Positions 32,777-41,440 are shown, counted from the stretch's first letter. The stretch is DNA of 64,000 bases from Halarsenatibacter silvermanii (GCF_900103135.1 NZ_FNGO01000001.1:151717-215716); one strand, 5' to 3'. Program-made: numbers and translations. The notes: generated by a model not told the origin, from the sequence alone.

Positions 32777-34279
32777 TCAGGCGCTTATCTGAGTGTATTC
32801 CTCGGCCAGTTCCTTTTCGGTCTCGCTTTGAGGAAGCAGCAGACTGCCGACGACACAGATGGCAAAATTAACCGCCAGCCCTATAATACCTCCATGCACA
32901 CCGGCTATTGTGCCCATGCCGGCTATTGTCATGCCGCCGCCGATAATGCTGCCGACAAGCATGCCGACGAGCACGGCTTTGCCATTTAACCGTTCCCAGT
33001 AAAGGCCCAGCATGAAAGCCGGAGCTATCTGCGTCATAATCTCCAGTTTGAGCACAAATATTTCGTAAAGAGTTCCGGGCGGAAACCAGGCCACCAGTAT
33101 CAAAAGACCGACCAGCACGATGCCGCCTATCTTGCCGACGAGCACCTGTTTTTTCTCCGAGGCATCAGGGTTTATATGTCGGGCATAAAGATCATTCGAT
33201 ATGAGCGAGGAAATGGCCAGAATGATCGAATCGGCGGTGGACATGATAGCTCCCATGATTCCGCAGAAAAGTAGCAGCATGAGAAAGTAATGAAAACCTG
33301 ACTGACCGGCTATTCGGGCCGCCATCATGCCGATCAGCTCTTCAGCCTCCATCTCGCCCAGACCGGGAAATTCTTTAAGGCCGATTATGCCGACCACGAA
33401 AACGACACCGGTGGTCAAAAAGGGCATCCAGGCCATCCTCTTGAAGCTCTTTTTGAGCGTGGCCTCGCTTTCAGCTGCATAAATACGCTGAATGGCGTGA
33501 GGATACATGGTCGCTCCAAAGGCTGTCAGCATAAGCATGCTCAGCCAGTTCACCGCCGAAGTGGTATCGGGAGCTCCCACCCGGTCGGGAAAGTTTTGAG
33601 CGGCGAATTCAGTCGCTTCGCCCAGGCCGCCGATAACAGTAAAGGAGAAAAATAAGAGTCCAAAAACCCCTAAAAGCAGCAAAACTCCATTGAAGGTATC
33701 GGCAATAGCCACAGCCTGCATGCCGCCCAGCCATTCGTAAAGGAGCATGATCACCACCAGAAACAGCACCCCGAACTGATAGGGAACCACGCCGGCGGTA
33801 AGACCCGCAACCGCATGGCCTATGGCCACAAGCTGCTCGAGCAAGAAATTCGAAAGACCATAAAGCATTATCAAAACCGCCACAAAACTGACCAGCTCGG
33901 AACCAAAACGGTGCTGAAACCAGTCTACAGGCGTGATAAAATCATGTTTTTTGGATATATGATGAAGTCTTGGAGCGTAAAGCATATATCCTGCCAGCAC
34001 AACGATCATAAAAGGAATAGACTGCAGCCAGGTGAAACCGATACGATAGGCCTGAGGCGCATAACCTATCACCGTATTGCCGCTGTACTGCGAGGCATAA
34101 AGGGTAAAGAAAAGCACAATGGTACCAAGACCACCGCCGGCCACGTAAAAACTATGTTTCGAATCTTTGCTGACAAAACGCGATATGTAGATACCCATGC
34201 CCAGAATTATCAGAGGCCAGACGATCAAAACTGCCACACCATGCCAGCCTACGACAAAATCGAGTTCCTCCAAGGTCAT
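32777..34279 (-). CDS. sodium:solute symporter (SSS family)
   Basis: A 500-residue membrane protein with about 13 hydrophobic segments and SSS-family features: FVAGGGLGTIVLFFTLYASQYSGNTVIGY near helix 2, GGMQAVAIADTFNGVLLLLG and GAIMSTADSIILAISSLISND. It most resembles pantothenate/carboxylate members such as PanF or the DUF997-partnered symporters. It is preceded by a small membrane partner gene and followed by the two lyase-family genes at about 55-bp spacing, so it likely imports their carboxylate substrate with sodium. Confidence 0.92.
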   Translation of the reverse strand: MTLEELDFVVGWHGVAVLIVWPLIILGMGIYISRFVSKDSKHSFYVAGGGLGTIVLFFTLYASQYSGNTVIGYAPQAYRIGFTWLQSIPFMIVVLAGYMLYAPRLHHISKKHDFITPVDWFQHRFGSELVSFVAVLIMLYGLSNFLLEQLVAIGHAVAGLTAGVVPYQFGVLFLVVIMLLYEWLGGMQAVAIADTFNGVLLLLGVFGLLFFSFTVIGGLGEATEFAAQNFPDRVGAPDTTSAVNWLSMLMLTAFGATMYPHAIQRIYAAESEATLKKSFKRMAWMPFLTTGVVFVVGIIGLKEFPGLGEMEAEELIGMMAARIAGQSGFHYFLMLLLFCGIMGAIMSTADSIILAISSLISNDLYARHINPDASEKKQVLVGKIGGIVLVGLLILVAWFPPGTLYEIFVLKLEIMTQIAPAFMLGLYWERLNGKAVLVGMLVGSIIGGGMTIAGMGTIAGVHGGIIGLAVNFAICVVGSLLLPQSETEKELAEEYTQISA

Positions 34280-34334
34280 TCCTCCTGTTTGATTATTTAA
34301 CTTTGATTATTTAATCACCCGTAAATTCACCCGC

Positions 34335-34598
34335 TCAGTTGTCCGGATTGTATTCGTCCTCATATTCCTCTTCTAAATCTTCCATATCCCAGAGCCTGGT
34401 CATCATGTAAACAAGCCAGGCAGATATGCCTACGGCTGAAAGCAGCGAGACAAAAGCCCAGTAGGGAAACCCCAGTATAATAGGCTCATAGCTACCTTCG
34501 GTGTAAAACCAGGGAACGTTGATCATGATCAGGATCAAAAAGATCAACCAGGCCCACCAGTAATCCAGAGGCTCTTTGTAGCGGTCGTTCTTTTTAAT
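34335..34598 (-). CDS. small membrane partner of the sodium symporter (likely ATT start)
   Basis: An acidic-tailed two-helix protein of the type that accompanies SSS symporters (DUF997/DUF3311-like). From TTG 34547 the frame would begin inside the first membrane helix. Extending upstream, the only start with a ribosome site is an ATT at 34598 just after GGGGGAAGG, which gives KKNDRYKEPLDYWWAW before the helix and 87 residues in all. It lies 55 bp before the symporter gene. Start and family are inferred; the coding nature is well supported by composition. Confidence 0.7.
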   Translation of the reverse strand: MKKNDRYKEPLDYWWAWLIFLILIMINVPWFYTEGSYEPIILGFPYWAFVSLLSAVGISAWLVYMMTRLWDMEDLEEEYEDEYNPDN

Positions 34599-34724
34599 CT
34601 TCCTTCCCCCCTTTCCCTATTAATCTCGTTAGAATCGAAAATTATCAACAGGTTTATATTTAATCTTACTCACTATTATATATTCAACGTGCTGAATTTG
34701 TAAAGGGGTTTTTTGTCCGGCGGT

Positions 34725-37547
34725 TTAAAAGGTCAGGCCGGGGGCCAGATAGGCCTGCACCCCCGATTCATCGATATTGCCGGCTATTCCCATGCTGATT
34801 CTGGCCGGTGCCCGACCGTAGGAAAGCTCCATATCGAGAGAGAGCTCAAGACCATAGCCGGCCATAAAATCGTCCACTTCGTCGCCGGATATATCGCCGC
34901 CTTCGGCGAAAGCAGCCAGGCTCACCTCATCGAAGAAAACGGGGGTGGTGCCCATGCCCCGGCCGATATCGGTCAGAGGAAATCTGTATTCCCCTCTGAA
35001 ATAGAGAAGCTGACTGCCTTCTTTTCTGTCCCCCTCGCTGTAGCCGCGAATGGGATACTGTCCAAAAACTCCTCCCAGCTCGAAAAATTCCTCGAGTTCA
35101 GCTCCGGCCGCCGAACCACGCAGCCTGATACGATGATTATTGGGAAATTCGAAAAATTCCCGCCAGTCAAATTGACCATAAATGTTGTGTTCATCATCAA
35201 AATAAGCATCGCCGGCCCGCAGGGTAAGATTGCGGGTGGTGACCATGGAATCGCGGCCGGTCTGACTTAGATAATCGAGCTGACTGAAACCGCGATATTC
35301 TTCGTTCAGGCCGTCCTCGCGCAAATTATCGCGCAGATAGGAAGTTCCAAATCCCAGGTTTAATCTGCTGAAAGGAGCGCTGCGAATGGGAGTCTGGGCC
35401 ATCAGGGTATGCTGATCGCGATAATGATATTTGCTGTCATCCATTCTGCGCCCGGCCCAGCGCTGACTCTGCTGGAGAATGTCGAAGCGGCCGGCCTCCA
35501 GTTCAAGATTCCAGTCAAAACTTACGGGATAATCATAATCGCCGCCGTCATATTCCACCGATCCCTGATAATGCATTTTATTCAAAGGATCACGACCGCC
35601 CACCGTAATTCCGGCATAGCTGCCGCCGGTGCCGATAAAAAAGCTGGGGAAAAAGTAGCGGGGAGCCATATAGTCAAGCCGGCTGTAATCTCTGCTCTCC
35701 GGCGGGGCCTCGCTTTTAAATTCATCTCTTTTTTCCTCTTCCAAAAAAGCATAATCATCATAAATATCGACGTTTCTGCTCACTGCTGCAGCCGAATCCA
35801 ATCTGTAAATATCAAAACCGCGCTCCGAATAACCGGTATAATAAAGATCGAATGATTTTTCCGCTCCACCGTCGGCAGGAGTAAAGGATTCCGCCGCCAG
35901 CGGATCAAAAGCACCGGTGAGTTCCCGGGTGAGCTGCTGGATCTCTTCTTTTTCAAGATCATAACTATAAAGATTATAAATACCATTACGATCCGAACTA
36001 AAAAGAACCTGATTTCCCTCCGGAGTCCAGGCCGGCGATAAAACCGCTTCCCGTCCCCGGGTTATCCGGCGGCGCTCCTCATTTTCCAGGTCGTAAATAT
36101 AAAGATCCTGAAAACCGCCCGGAGACCAGCTGACCAGAGCCAGTCTGTCTCCGTCTAAAGCCAGGGAGAGATGCAGAAACTGCTCTCCGTTTTCAGCCTC
36201 GATCACAACCTCGCTCTCTCCGTTTTCAGCCTGCAGATCCATTTCAACCACCCGCGATTTTCCATCCTGACGGGTGATATAATAAACCCTGTCTTCACCC
36301 GCGGCCGGGCTGTGAGCCCGGGAGCCTTCAGTCAAGCGCTCGCTTTCGTCCTCTTCTCTGTCGTAGCGATAGAGATCATAAAATTCATATTTTTGTTCAT
36401 AAATATCCAGCCGCGAATAAATCAAATCACCATCAGCCGTAAAACTGTGACCGGTGGGGGCGAAAATTCCCGGTTTGAGCATCTCGTCCTCGCCCGTTTC
36501 GATATTGTATTCCCTCAGCCCGGGAAAATGTCCGCCGCTGTGATAATAGATAATGCTCTCACCCTCCGGATCCAGAGCCGGCTGATGAACCTCAAAACCT
36601 ATCTCAGTAAGCGGCTCTCCCCGGACCAGGCCCTCAGCTTCCAGCTCATCAGCCTGACGCTGGTATTTTTCCCGCATCTCCTGCTGCCATTCCTCAAAAA
36701 TCTCTTCAGCGCTCTGCTGATATACTTCATAAAAAGTGGCATTGATATTCTGACCGGGATCCCGGGCGAACACCTCGCTGACTTCCAGCAGTTTATCCTT
36801 GCCGTCGCGCCTTTCCAGATAATCAAAAATGGAAGCGCCGTAAATGTAAACAGCCTGTCCACCCGGTGGCCAGCCGTTATGATCATACTGACCGTGAATC
36901 TGATCAAAGCGGTAAAGATCATCCTCCAGAAAAGCTGTCCTAATATACATATCATAAACAGCATCCTCGGCCCTACCGCCGCCTGTAAGATGGGTCTCGG
37001 CTAAAATTGCATAACCTTCCAGCATCCAGTAAGGCTGCATCATGTTGGGATAGGTATATGAAGGGACCTCGCCGAAAATTCTGCGGAGGTTTTCAGCCCC
37101 CTCCGAGCGAATGTTAAGATGCAGGATATGGGCATATTCATGAGCAATCAGCATCTTAAGCCAGCTCTCATAGCTGCTGCCGAACTGTCGCTGCAGCGGA
37201 TGACTTAAATTTATCTCGATATGATCGCGGAGATAAGGAGTGCTGAGGCCGTAAGCCATATCAGCATCATCTCTAATGATCATATGAGTAATATCATCGC
37301 GTTCATAGGTTTCATAGCTGGTCAGCTCCCGGTGAACCTCCTCGGCTATTCCGGCTGCTTTACGGGCCTGAGCTTCCAGGCGGGCCGGATAATGCACGGC
37401 AAAATTTTCGGTGCTGAAAGTCTGCCAGTTTTCAGCTGCCGCTCTTTCCCCGCCCGGTCCCACCAGCAAAAAAACGGTGAATACCGCAAGCAAAAAGATA
37501 AAAACAGTCAGTAAATTCTTTTTCGCGATCTTTCCCTCTGTCAGCAA
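34725..37547 (-). CDS. secreted metalloprotease-like / beta-propeller / outer-membrane barrel fusion protein
   Basis: A 940-residue exported protein in three parts. After a signal peptide (1-38) comes a gluzincin-like peptidase MA domain with HEYAHILHL (zinc His-Glu-xx-His, about residue 135) and LEGYAI downstream. Residues about 300-590 are TolB/PD40-like propeller repeats (LDPEGESIIYYHSGG, WTPEGNQVLFSSDRNGIYNL). Residues about 640-940 form a BamA-type surface-antigen barrel ending in YLAPGLTF. This places a probable protease or peptide-binding module in the outer membrane of a diderm. A TGGTATAAT promoter lies upstream. The physiological role is unknown. Confidence 0.82.
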   Translation of the reverse strand: MLTEGKIAKKNLLTVFIFLLAVFTVFLLVGPGGERAAAENWQTFSTENFAVHYPARLEAQARKAAGIAEEVHRELTSYETYERDDITHMIIRDDADMAYGLSTPYLRDHIEINLSHPLQRQFGSSYESWLKMLIAHEYAHILHLNIRSEGAENLRRIFGEVPSYTYPNMMQPYWMLEGYAILAETHLTGGGRAEDAVYDMYIRTAFLEDDLYRFDQIHGQYDHNGWPPGGQAVYIYGASIFDYLERRDGKDKLLEVSEVFARDPGQNINATFYEVYQQSAEEIFEEWQQEMREKYQRQADELEAEGLVRGEPLTEIGFEVHQPALDPEGESIIYYHSGGHFPGLREYNIETGEDEMLKPGIFAPTGHSFTADGDLIYSRLDIYEQKYEFYDLYRYDREEDESERLTEGSRAHSPAAGEDRVYYITRQDGKSRVVEMDLQAENGESEVVIEAENGEQFLHLSLALDGDRLALVSWSPGGFQDLYIYDLENEERRRITRGREAVLSPAWTPEGNQVLFSSDRNGIYNLYSYDLEKEEIQQLTRELTGAFDPLAAESFTPADGGAEKSFDLYYTGYSERGFDIYRLDSAAAVSRNVDIYDDYAFLEEEKRDEFKSEAPPESRDYSRLDYMAPRYFFPSFFIGTGGSYAGITVGGRDPLNKMHYQGSVEYDGGDYDYPVSFDWNLELEAGRFDILQQSQRWAGRRMDDSKYHYRDQHTLMAQTPIRSAPFSRLNLGFGTSYLRDNLREDGLNEEYRGFSQLDYLSQTGRDSMVTTRNLTLRAGDAYFDDEHNIYGQFDWREFFEFPNNHRIRLRGSAAGAELEEFFELGGVFGQYPIRGYSEGDRKEGSQLLYFRGEYRFPLTDIGRGMGTTPVFFDEVSLAAFAEGGDISGDEVDDFMAGYGLELSLDMELSYGRAPARISMGIAGNIDESGVQAYLAPGLTF

Positions 37548-37623
37548 TTAGCTCACCTCAAAACGATTTTAATTTGAAAGACGATCATCTTGAAAGAAGA
37601 TCAACAAAAATAGCTCTGGCTAA

Positions 37624-37632
37624 ATTATACCA
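37624..37632 (-). promoter_or_regulatory. extended -10 promoter
   Basis: TGGTATAAT on the minus strand, 77 bp before the start of the 940-residue fusion protein. Confidence 0.65.
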
Positions 37633-37785
37633 CAAATCGCCATTTTATTTAATGATAATAATCTCAGCCCGCCCGGCTTTTAGAGTCTGCAGGGTTCTAA
37701 ATTTTATAATCAGACAGGAATTTAGCTTTTCAAAGAGAATGAATTTAAAGATAGGTTTTTTACAATTCAAGAAATGAGGGATATT

Positions 37786-38037
37786 ATGATAACCCCCCAG
37801 GTCAAAGTGCACCGGGAAAAAAGCTTTGCCCTGACCGCTCAAATGCACGAACACGCTGTGACATTTCCGGACTACAGCCGCCGGGAGATCAGAAACCGCC
37901 TGGAAAAATACGTGCCCCTGGGCCGGAAGCTTCCCCATCTAACCATCTACCTCTGCAGCCTGGGTTTTGATACACCGCCGGATAATATCAGGGCGGCCGT
38001 CAAAGCCGCCCGCGAGATTAAAAAAGGCCAATTTTAA
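37786..38037 (+). CDS. hypothetical small protein
   Basis: An 83-residue, basic, soluble protein of no family I recognise. The ATG at 37786 is preceded by GAGGGATATT, and the frame ends in TAA at 38035. The composition (conserved-looking KVHREKSFALTAQMHEH and LPHLTIYLCSLGFDTPP) and clear ribosome site argue for a real gene. It is divergent from the 940-residue outer-membrane fusion gene and convergent with the Rpn locus. Confidence 0.55.
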   Translation: MITPQVKVHREKSFALTAQMHEHAVTFPDYSRREIRNRLEKYVPLGRKLPHLTIYLCSLGFDTPPDNIRAAVKAAREIKKGQF

Positions 38038-38122
38038 AGTTTTTTTTATCCATGTTACCACCTCTTCCGTCCTGTTAATTAATTTTTCGCAATTTTCCTG
38101 ATTCAAAAACTCAGCCAGCTGA

Positions 38123-38175
38123 AAAAGCCCGCCGGAGAGCAAAAAAGAAAAGGATCGAAACTTCCCGGCGGGCTC
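38123..38175 (-). terminator. Rho-independent terminator of the rpn locus
   Basis: On the minus strand AGCCCGCCGG and CCGGCGGGCT make ten perfect pairs around a 29-base loop, followed by TTTTTC. It lies 70 bp past the small rpn-tail gene. Confidence 0.75.
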
Positions 38176-38245
38176 GTAGCTATGATATCCGGTTGTATCT
38201 CAGTTTAGATCCAGCAGCGCGTTTTTTGGCAACTATGCGGTCATG

Positions 38246-38482
38246 TTACTCGTGCAAAATTTCCTCTACATCCTCTTCGCTCTCTATCTCAAAAATGCTG
38301 TCCCTGATCTCGACAAGTTCCTCTCTGGGAGTGTTACCAATTCTATCAGTCAGGTCGGAAGAAAGCTCACCCAGCCTCATTTCCAGAAGCTTCTCAACAG
38401 TTTCTCTAAGTTCCTCTATTCTGCCTTTCTCTTTGCCATGCTCGAAACCTTCTTCCTTGAGTTCATCTGCAAGAGTTTTCAC
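38246..38482 (-). CDS. stand-alone copy of the Rpn C-terminal domain (RpnS-like, putative antitoxin)
   Basis: A 78-residue acidic helical protein that is a duplicate of the C-terminal tail of the upstream Rpn gene: VKTLADELKEEGFEHGKEKG here against VKTLADELKEEAKQEGFEEG there, and EEDVEEILHE against LEEAEEILSE at the end. It has its own GTG start and GGAGGGATAGA ribosome site, identical to the internal site inside the parent gene. It starts 34 bp after the Rpn stop. In E. coli the same kind of tail fragment, made from inside rpn genes, has been reported to neutralise the nuclease, so an antitoxin role is a strong hypothesis. Confidence 0.8.
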   Translation of the reverse strand: MKTLADELKEEGFEHGKEKGRIEELRETVEKLLEMRLGELSSDLTDRIGNTPREELVEIRDSIFEIESEEDVEEILHE

Positions 38483-38515
38483 TCTATCCCTCCACTCAAG
38501 CTGACAAATTTCCTC

Positions 38516-38764
38516 TTACTCACTCAAAATTTCCTCGGCCTCTTCCAGGCTATCGATATTGAAGAAATTTTCCCTGAGCTTTTTCAAATCTTCCATGCTG
38601 CTAGCTTCTATTTTCTCTTCCAGATCCTCTGAAAGCACCCCAAATCTACCTTCAAGGAATGTAACAAGGGTATCTATCAATTCTTCCCGTCTCCCCTTCT
38701 CTTTACCTTCTTCAAAACCTTCCTGTTTAGCTTCTTCCTTTAGCTCATCTGCAAGAGTTTTCAC
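38516..38764 (-). other. internal translation unit within rpn (RpnS candidate)
   Basis: Inside the rpn gene, AAGGGAGGGATAGAGTG places a near-perfect ribosome site five bases before an in-frame GTG, giving an 82-residue C-terminal product. The stand-alone copy at 38246-38482 begins at exactly the homologous GTG with the same leader bases. Confidence 0.6.
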
Positions 38765-39553
38765 TCTATCCCTCCCTTCGGGCTCATACTTTCTAGCAAT
38801 GTCTATGACCTTAGCCGAATCTATCTCTTCTTCTGCGTCCTTGTCCTGCAGTACATAAAGATAGACGCTGTAATAGAAGTCATCCTCCCCGGACCTTTCC
38901 ACGTACTCGCTTACGTTTTTGAGAAATTCGTCGAAAAGTTCCAGAAAAATTTCTCCCTTTTCCCGCACAATGCTCAATACTTCGATGTAGAACCTGAGCT
39001 TGGGGACTGTCATCCCGGGCATCACTTCCACTAAATCCTCCAGCGTGTAAAGATAGCACTCAAACTCGGGTATTATCTCCTCAGCCCAGTCCGTCTCGCC
39101 CATGATCAATTCCGAGAGCTTCGTTGGAGCCGTCCAGTCCTCCCGGCCGTGGTAGAAAAGGATGGGAATGATCAAGGGGATATCCCCATCCTCATTCATC
39201 TTATCATCCCAGATCGCCATGTAGTACTTCAAGAGCTGGTAGATCGTGTCCCTCTCCATCTTGCTTTTGTGCTCGAAGAGATAGGCTACATAAGCTTTTT
39301 GGCCGCCCTCAAGCTCAACGCTGAACACCCGGTCGGAGGAAAACCTGTCGAACCTCTCGTCGACATAGCTGGTATCCTCGCTTTTTATAGTATCCAGCTT
39401 CATCCTCTCCTGGAACTTATCGGGCAATCTGAGTTCGATGAATTCTCTCGCCGCCTCAGCGTCGCCCAAAGCTCTTATGAAAAGCCCATCATGCGGCTTG
39501 TTAATGATATCATACCTGTCTAAAAATTTCAGCAATTTACGCCCTGCCCTCAT
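38516..39553 (-). CDS. Rpn family PD-(D/E)XK nuclease (recombination-promoting nuclease / putative transposase)
   Basis: A 345-residue Rpn/YhgA-like protein. The nuclease core lies at about residues 10-160: NKPHDGLFIRALGD, FSVELEGGQKAYVAYLFEHKS (the D-E-x-K-type site with EHKS) and RDTIYQLLKYYMAIWDDK, as in this family. The C-terminal third is acidic coiled coil. Such proteins are DNases associated with recombination and phage defence and can be toxic. An internal ribosome site and GTG lie at 38764, and a second copy of that tail follows as a separate gene. Confidence 0.88.
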   Translation of the reverse strand: MRAGRKLLKFLDRYDIINKPHDGLFIRALGDAEAAREFIELRLPDKFQERMKLDTIKSEDTSYVDERFDRFSSDRVFSVELEGGQKAYVAYLFEHKSKMERDTIYQLLKYYMAIWDDKMNEDGDIPLIIPILFYHGREDWTAPTKLSELIMGETDWAEEIIPEFECYLYTLEDLVEVMPGMTVPKLRFYIEVLSIVREKGEIFLELFDEFLKNVSEYVERSGEDDFYYSVYLYVLQDKDAEEEIDSAKVIDIARKYEPEGRDRVKTLADELKEEAKQEGFEEGKEKGRREELIDTLVTFLEGRFGVLSEDLEEKIEASSMEDLKKLRENFFNIDSLEEAEEILSE

Positions 39554-39608
39554 TTATAACTTCCTGTTTCACCCCTGTGTCCCTTCCAAATCCCCTAAAA
39601 AAGAAAAA

Positions 39609-39627
39609 GCCCCCGTTACAGGGCTCG
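39609..39627 (-). terminator. short intrinsic terminator
   Basis: AGCCC-TGTAACG-GGGCT on the minus strand, then TTTTTCTTTTTT. It probably ends the GGDEF-like gene transcript before rpn. Confidence 0.55.
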
Positions 39628-39780
39628 TGTTTCTATCAAACCTGATCCTAACCTCTGACTGTAACTTCCATCTTCATCTCACTATCACCCATCTTCACAC
39701 TTATCTACATCCCATCCACACCTTCGATAAGAACCATTATGTATTTCTCGCGGTACTTTTTTACTATGTTCAATAATATT

Positions 39781-39840
39781 ATAAACTCAATTCTCACAAA
39801 TTTTAATGATGGAGCAATTATGTCGATGATGCTGCGATGA
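39781..39840. repeat. imperfect direct repeat, left copy
   Basis: About 40 of 60 bases match the segment at 40298-40357, with the best-kept parts TTAATGAT and ATGCTG-GATGA. The two copies flank the GGDEF-like gene in the same orientation. Confidence 0.45.
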
Positions 39841-39857
39841 CGCCTGACTTTTCCCCT

Positions 39858-40244
39858 CTAATTTCTTTGCGGGAAAGGGGAATAATTCCAGTCCAGTTCG
39901 ATCTCTTCAGCCAGGCCGGATCGGTTAAAATAATGATTTTTGAGCCTTTTTACAACCCCTTTTATATCCTCTCTTTCGATATCATGCAGGATAAGGAAAA
40001 AATCTTTTGTATCCCAGCGGCAGACTGTATCACCGCTGCGAATTCTATTCTTCAAAACCGTCATCATTTCGTCGGCAGCTTCTTTTATCTCCTCCCCGTT
40101 CCCCTCCGAAAGTTCCAGCTTCAGGCGGGATAAATAGGAACTGTGCCATTCTCTTTCCGCTCTGCGCTTTTCTAGCTCAAATATATGCAAAAAAGTCTTT
40201 TTATCGCATACCATGGGGCCCGGCGAGGATAAATCATTATCCAT
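39858..40244 (-). CDS. degenerate GGDEF-like protein
   Basis: A 128-residue cytosolic protein resembling a GGDEF (diguanylate cyclase) domain: DKKTFLHIFELEKRRAER at the start, then RIRSGDTVCRWDTKDFFLIL, where R-x-GGDEF is replaced by WDTKDF, so no cyclase activity is expected. It has no sensory domain. The stop codon is TAG; if decoded as pyrrolysine, 50 sense codons would follow before another TAG. It lies between two imperfect direct repeats. The fold is inferred from pattern only. Confidence 0.6.
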   Translation of the reverse strand: MDNDLSSPGPMVCDKKTFLHIFELEKRRAEREWHSSYLSRLKLELSEGNGEEIKEAADEMMTVLKNRIRSGDTVCRWDTKDFFLILHDIEREDIKGVVKRLKNHYFNRSGLAEEIELDWNYSPFPQRN

Positions 40245-40297
40245 CTGATTTCACCCTTTTTTGCTGGCTTTGATGTCTGTTTTATTCATTTGAAATT

Positions 40298-40357
40298 ATA
40301 AACTATTCGTCTGCAAAAGTTAATGATATAGCGATAACAGCGATAATGCTGTGATGA
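40298..40357. repeat. imperfect direct repeat, right copy
   Basis: Partner of 39781-39840. It lies about 55 bp upstream of the GGDEF-like gene and 150 bp upstream of the HAD gene on the other strand. Confidence 0.45.
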
Positions 40358-40509
40358 TGCAAATATTTACCCGGACCGGCTCTTTATTTTCGCGGCCAGG
40401 GTTGATACCATATCAATGAACATAAATAAACATAACCCGATGAATACGTTGATTAAAAGAAAAAATTATGATAGGGAAAGAAAGGGAAAAATCAGGGAGG
40501 GTAACCAGC

Positions 40510-41391
40510 TTGCTTGCAGATTATGAGGGGTTTATCTTCGATCTCGACGGTACCATCTATCTGGGTGAAGAGTTGATACCAGGCGCCCGGGAAGTGATAG
40601 AGAAAATCAAAAATTTAAATAAGGGCTGTGTGTTTCTCTCCAATAAGCCCATCGCCCGGCGCGAAAATTACGCCGAAAAACTCATCCGGCTGGGAATTGA
40701 AACTTCCCCGGAAGGAGTCATCAATTCTTCGCTGGTCACAGCAGACTTTCTGGCCAAAAATTTGCCGGGTGCGGCAGTCTATGTGCTGGGAGAAAATTCT
40801 CTGATAGCCGAGCTTGAGGAGGCCGGTCTGGAGGTTGTCAACAAAGAGGGAGAAGCTGAAGGGCATAAGGTGGTCGAGGGGGATTTTACCGGGAAAGGAT
40901 ATGACTTTTTCCGCTTAAACCATGAAAATAAAGATTACGAGGATATCGACTGCCTGGTGGTATCCTTCGATCGCACCCTTCACTACGGCAGGCTCAACGA
41001 TGCCCTGCAGATTCTGCAGAAGGGAGCGAAGTTTATCGCCACCAATCCCGACACAACCTGTCCGCTGAAGTGCGGGGAAGTCCCCGATGCCGGCTCAATA
41101 ATAGCTGCGGTGGAGGCTGCCAGCGGCCGCAGGGTGGAGAAAATTATGGGCAAACCTTCAGCTCAGATGATAGAAACCGCCCTGAGTGCGATGAATTCCG
41201 GGCGGGAAAATCCGATCTCCCGGGAAGACTGCCTGATGGTGGGCGATAGAATCGGCACCGACATAAAAATGGGAAAGAAAGCCGGCCTGACCACTGCGGC
41301 GGTTTTGAGCGGCGTCAGCGATCGCCAGGAGATTGAAAAATCAGAAATTAAGCCGGATCTGGTGCTCGACTCGGTTCGGGAAATGCTGTGA
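40510..41391 (+). CDS. HAD-IIA family hydrolase (NagD-like phosphatase)
   Basis: A 293-residue phosphatase of the NagD/UmpH branch. Motif I FIFDLDGTIYLGEELIPGA, motif II VFLSNKPIARREN, the C2-type cap between, and KIMGKPSAQMIE plus CLMVGDRIGTDIKMGKKAG (motifs III-IV) are clear. Substrates of relatives are nucleotides, sugar phosphates or glycerol phosphates. The TTG at 40510, nine bases after GGGAGGG, is preferred over the ATG at 40468. It is monocistronic and convergent with cooT. Confidence 0.88.
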   Translation: MLADYEGFIFDLDGTIYLGEELIPGAREVIEKIKNLNKGCVFLSNKPIARRENYAEKLIRLGIETSPEGVINSSLVTADFLAKNLPGAAVYVLGENSLIAELEEAGLEVVNKEGEAEGHKVVEGDFTGKGYDFFRLNHENKDYEDIDCLVVSFDRTLHYGRLNDALQILQKGAKFIATNPDTTCPLKCGEVPDAGSIIAAVEAASGRRVEKIMGKPSAQMIETALSAMNSGRENPISREDCLMVGDRIGTDIKMGKKAGLTTAAVLSGVSDRQEIEKSEIKPDLVLDSVREML

Positions 41392-41394
41392 AAA

Positions 41395-41428
41395 GCTGTA
41401 AAAAAAGCTGCCGGGAGACCGGCAGCTT
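41395..41428 (-). terminator. Rho-independent terminator of the parB-cooT unit
   Basis: AAGCTGCCGG/CCGGCAGCTT, ten perfect pairs with a four-base loop, followed on the minus strand by seven T. It may also serve the convergent HAD gene. Confidence 0.85.
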
Positions 41429-41440
41429 CTGTCCTATCCT

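Larger units (their letters stand above)
39554..39857. other. 304-bp intergenic region
   Basis: A/T-rich, no gene seen. On the minus strand it holds a weak terminator (AGCCC/GGGCT then TTTTTC, about 39609-39627), the rpn promoter region, and one of two direct repeats (39781-39840). Confidence 0.5.

Noticed and set aside
36171..37004. 277-codon plus-strand frame opposite the 940-residue fusion gene
   Set aside because: Hydrophobic only because it is complementary to acidic codons; no start signal.
39705..39860. Pyrrolysine-extended GGDEF-like protein of 50 extra residues
   Set aside because: The downstream frame is A/T-rich, meets another TAG, and shows no protein-like pattern; ordinary termination is more likely.
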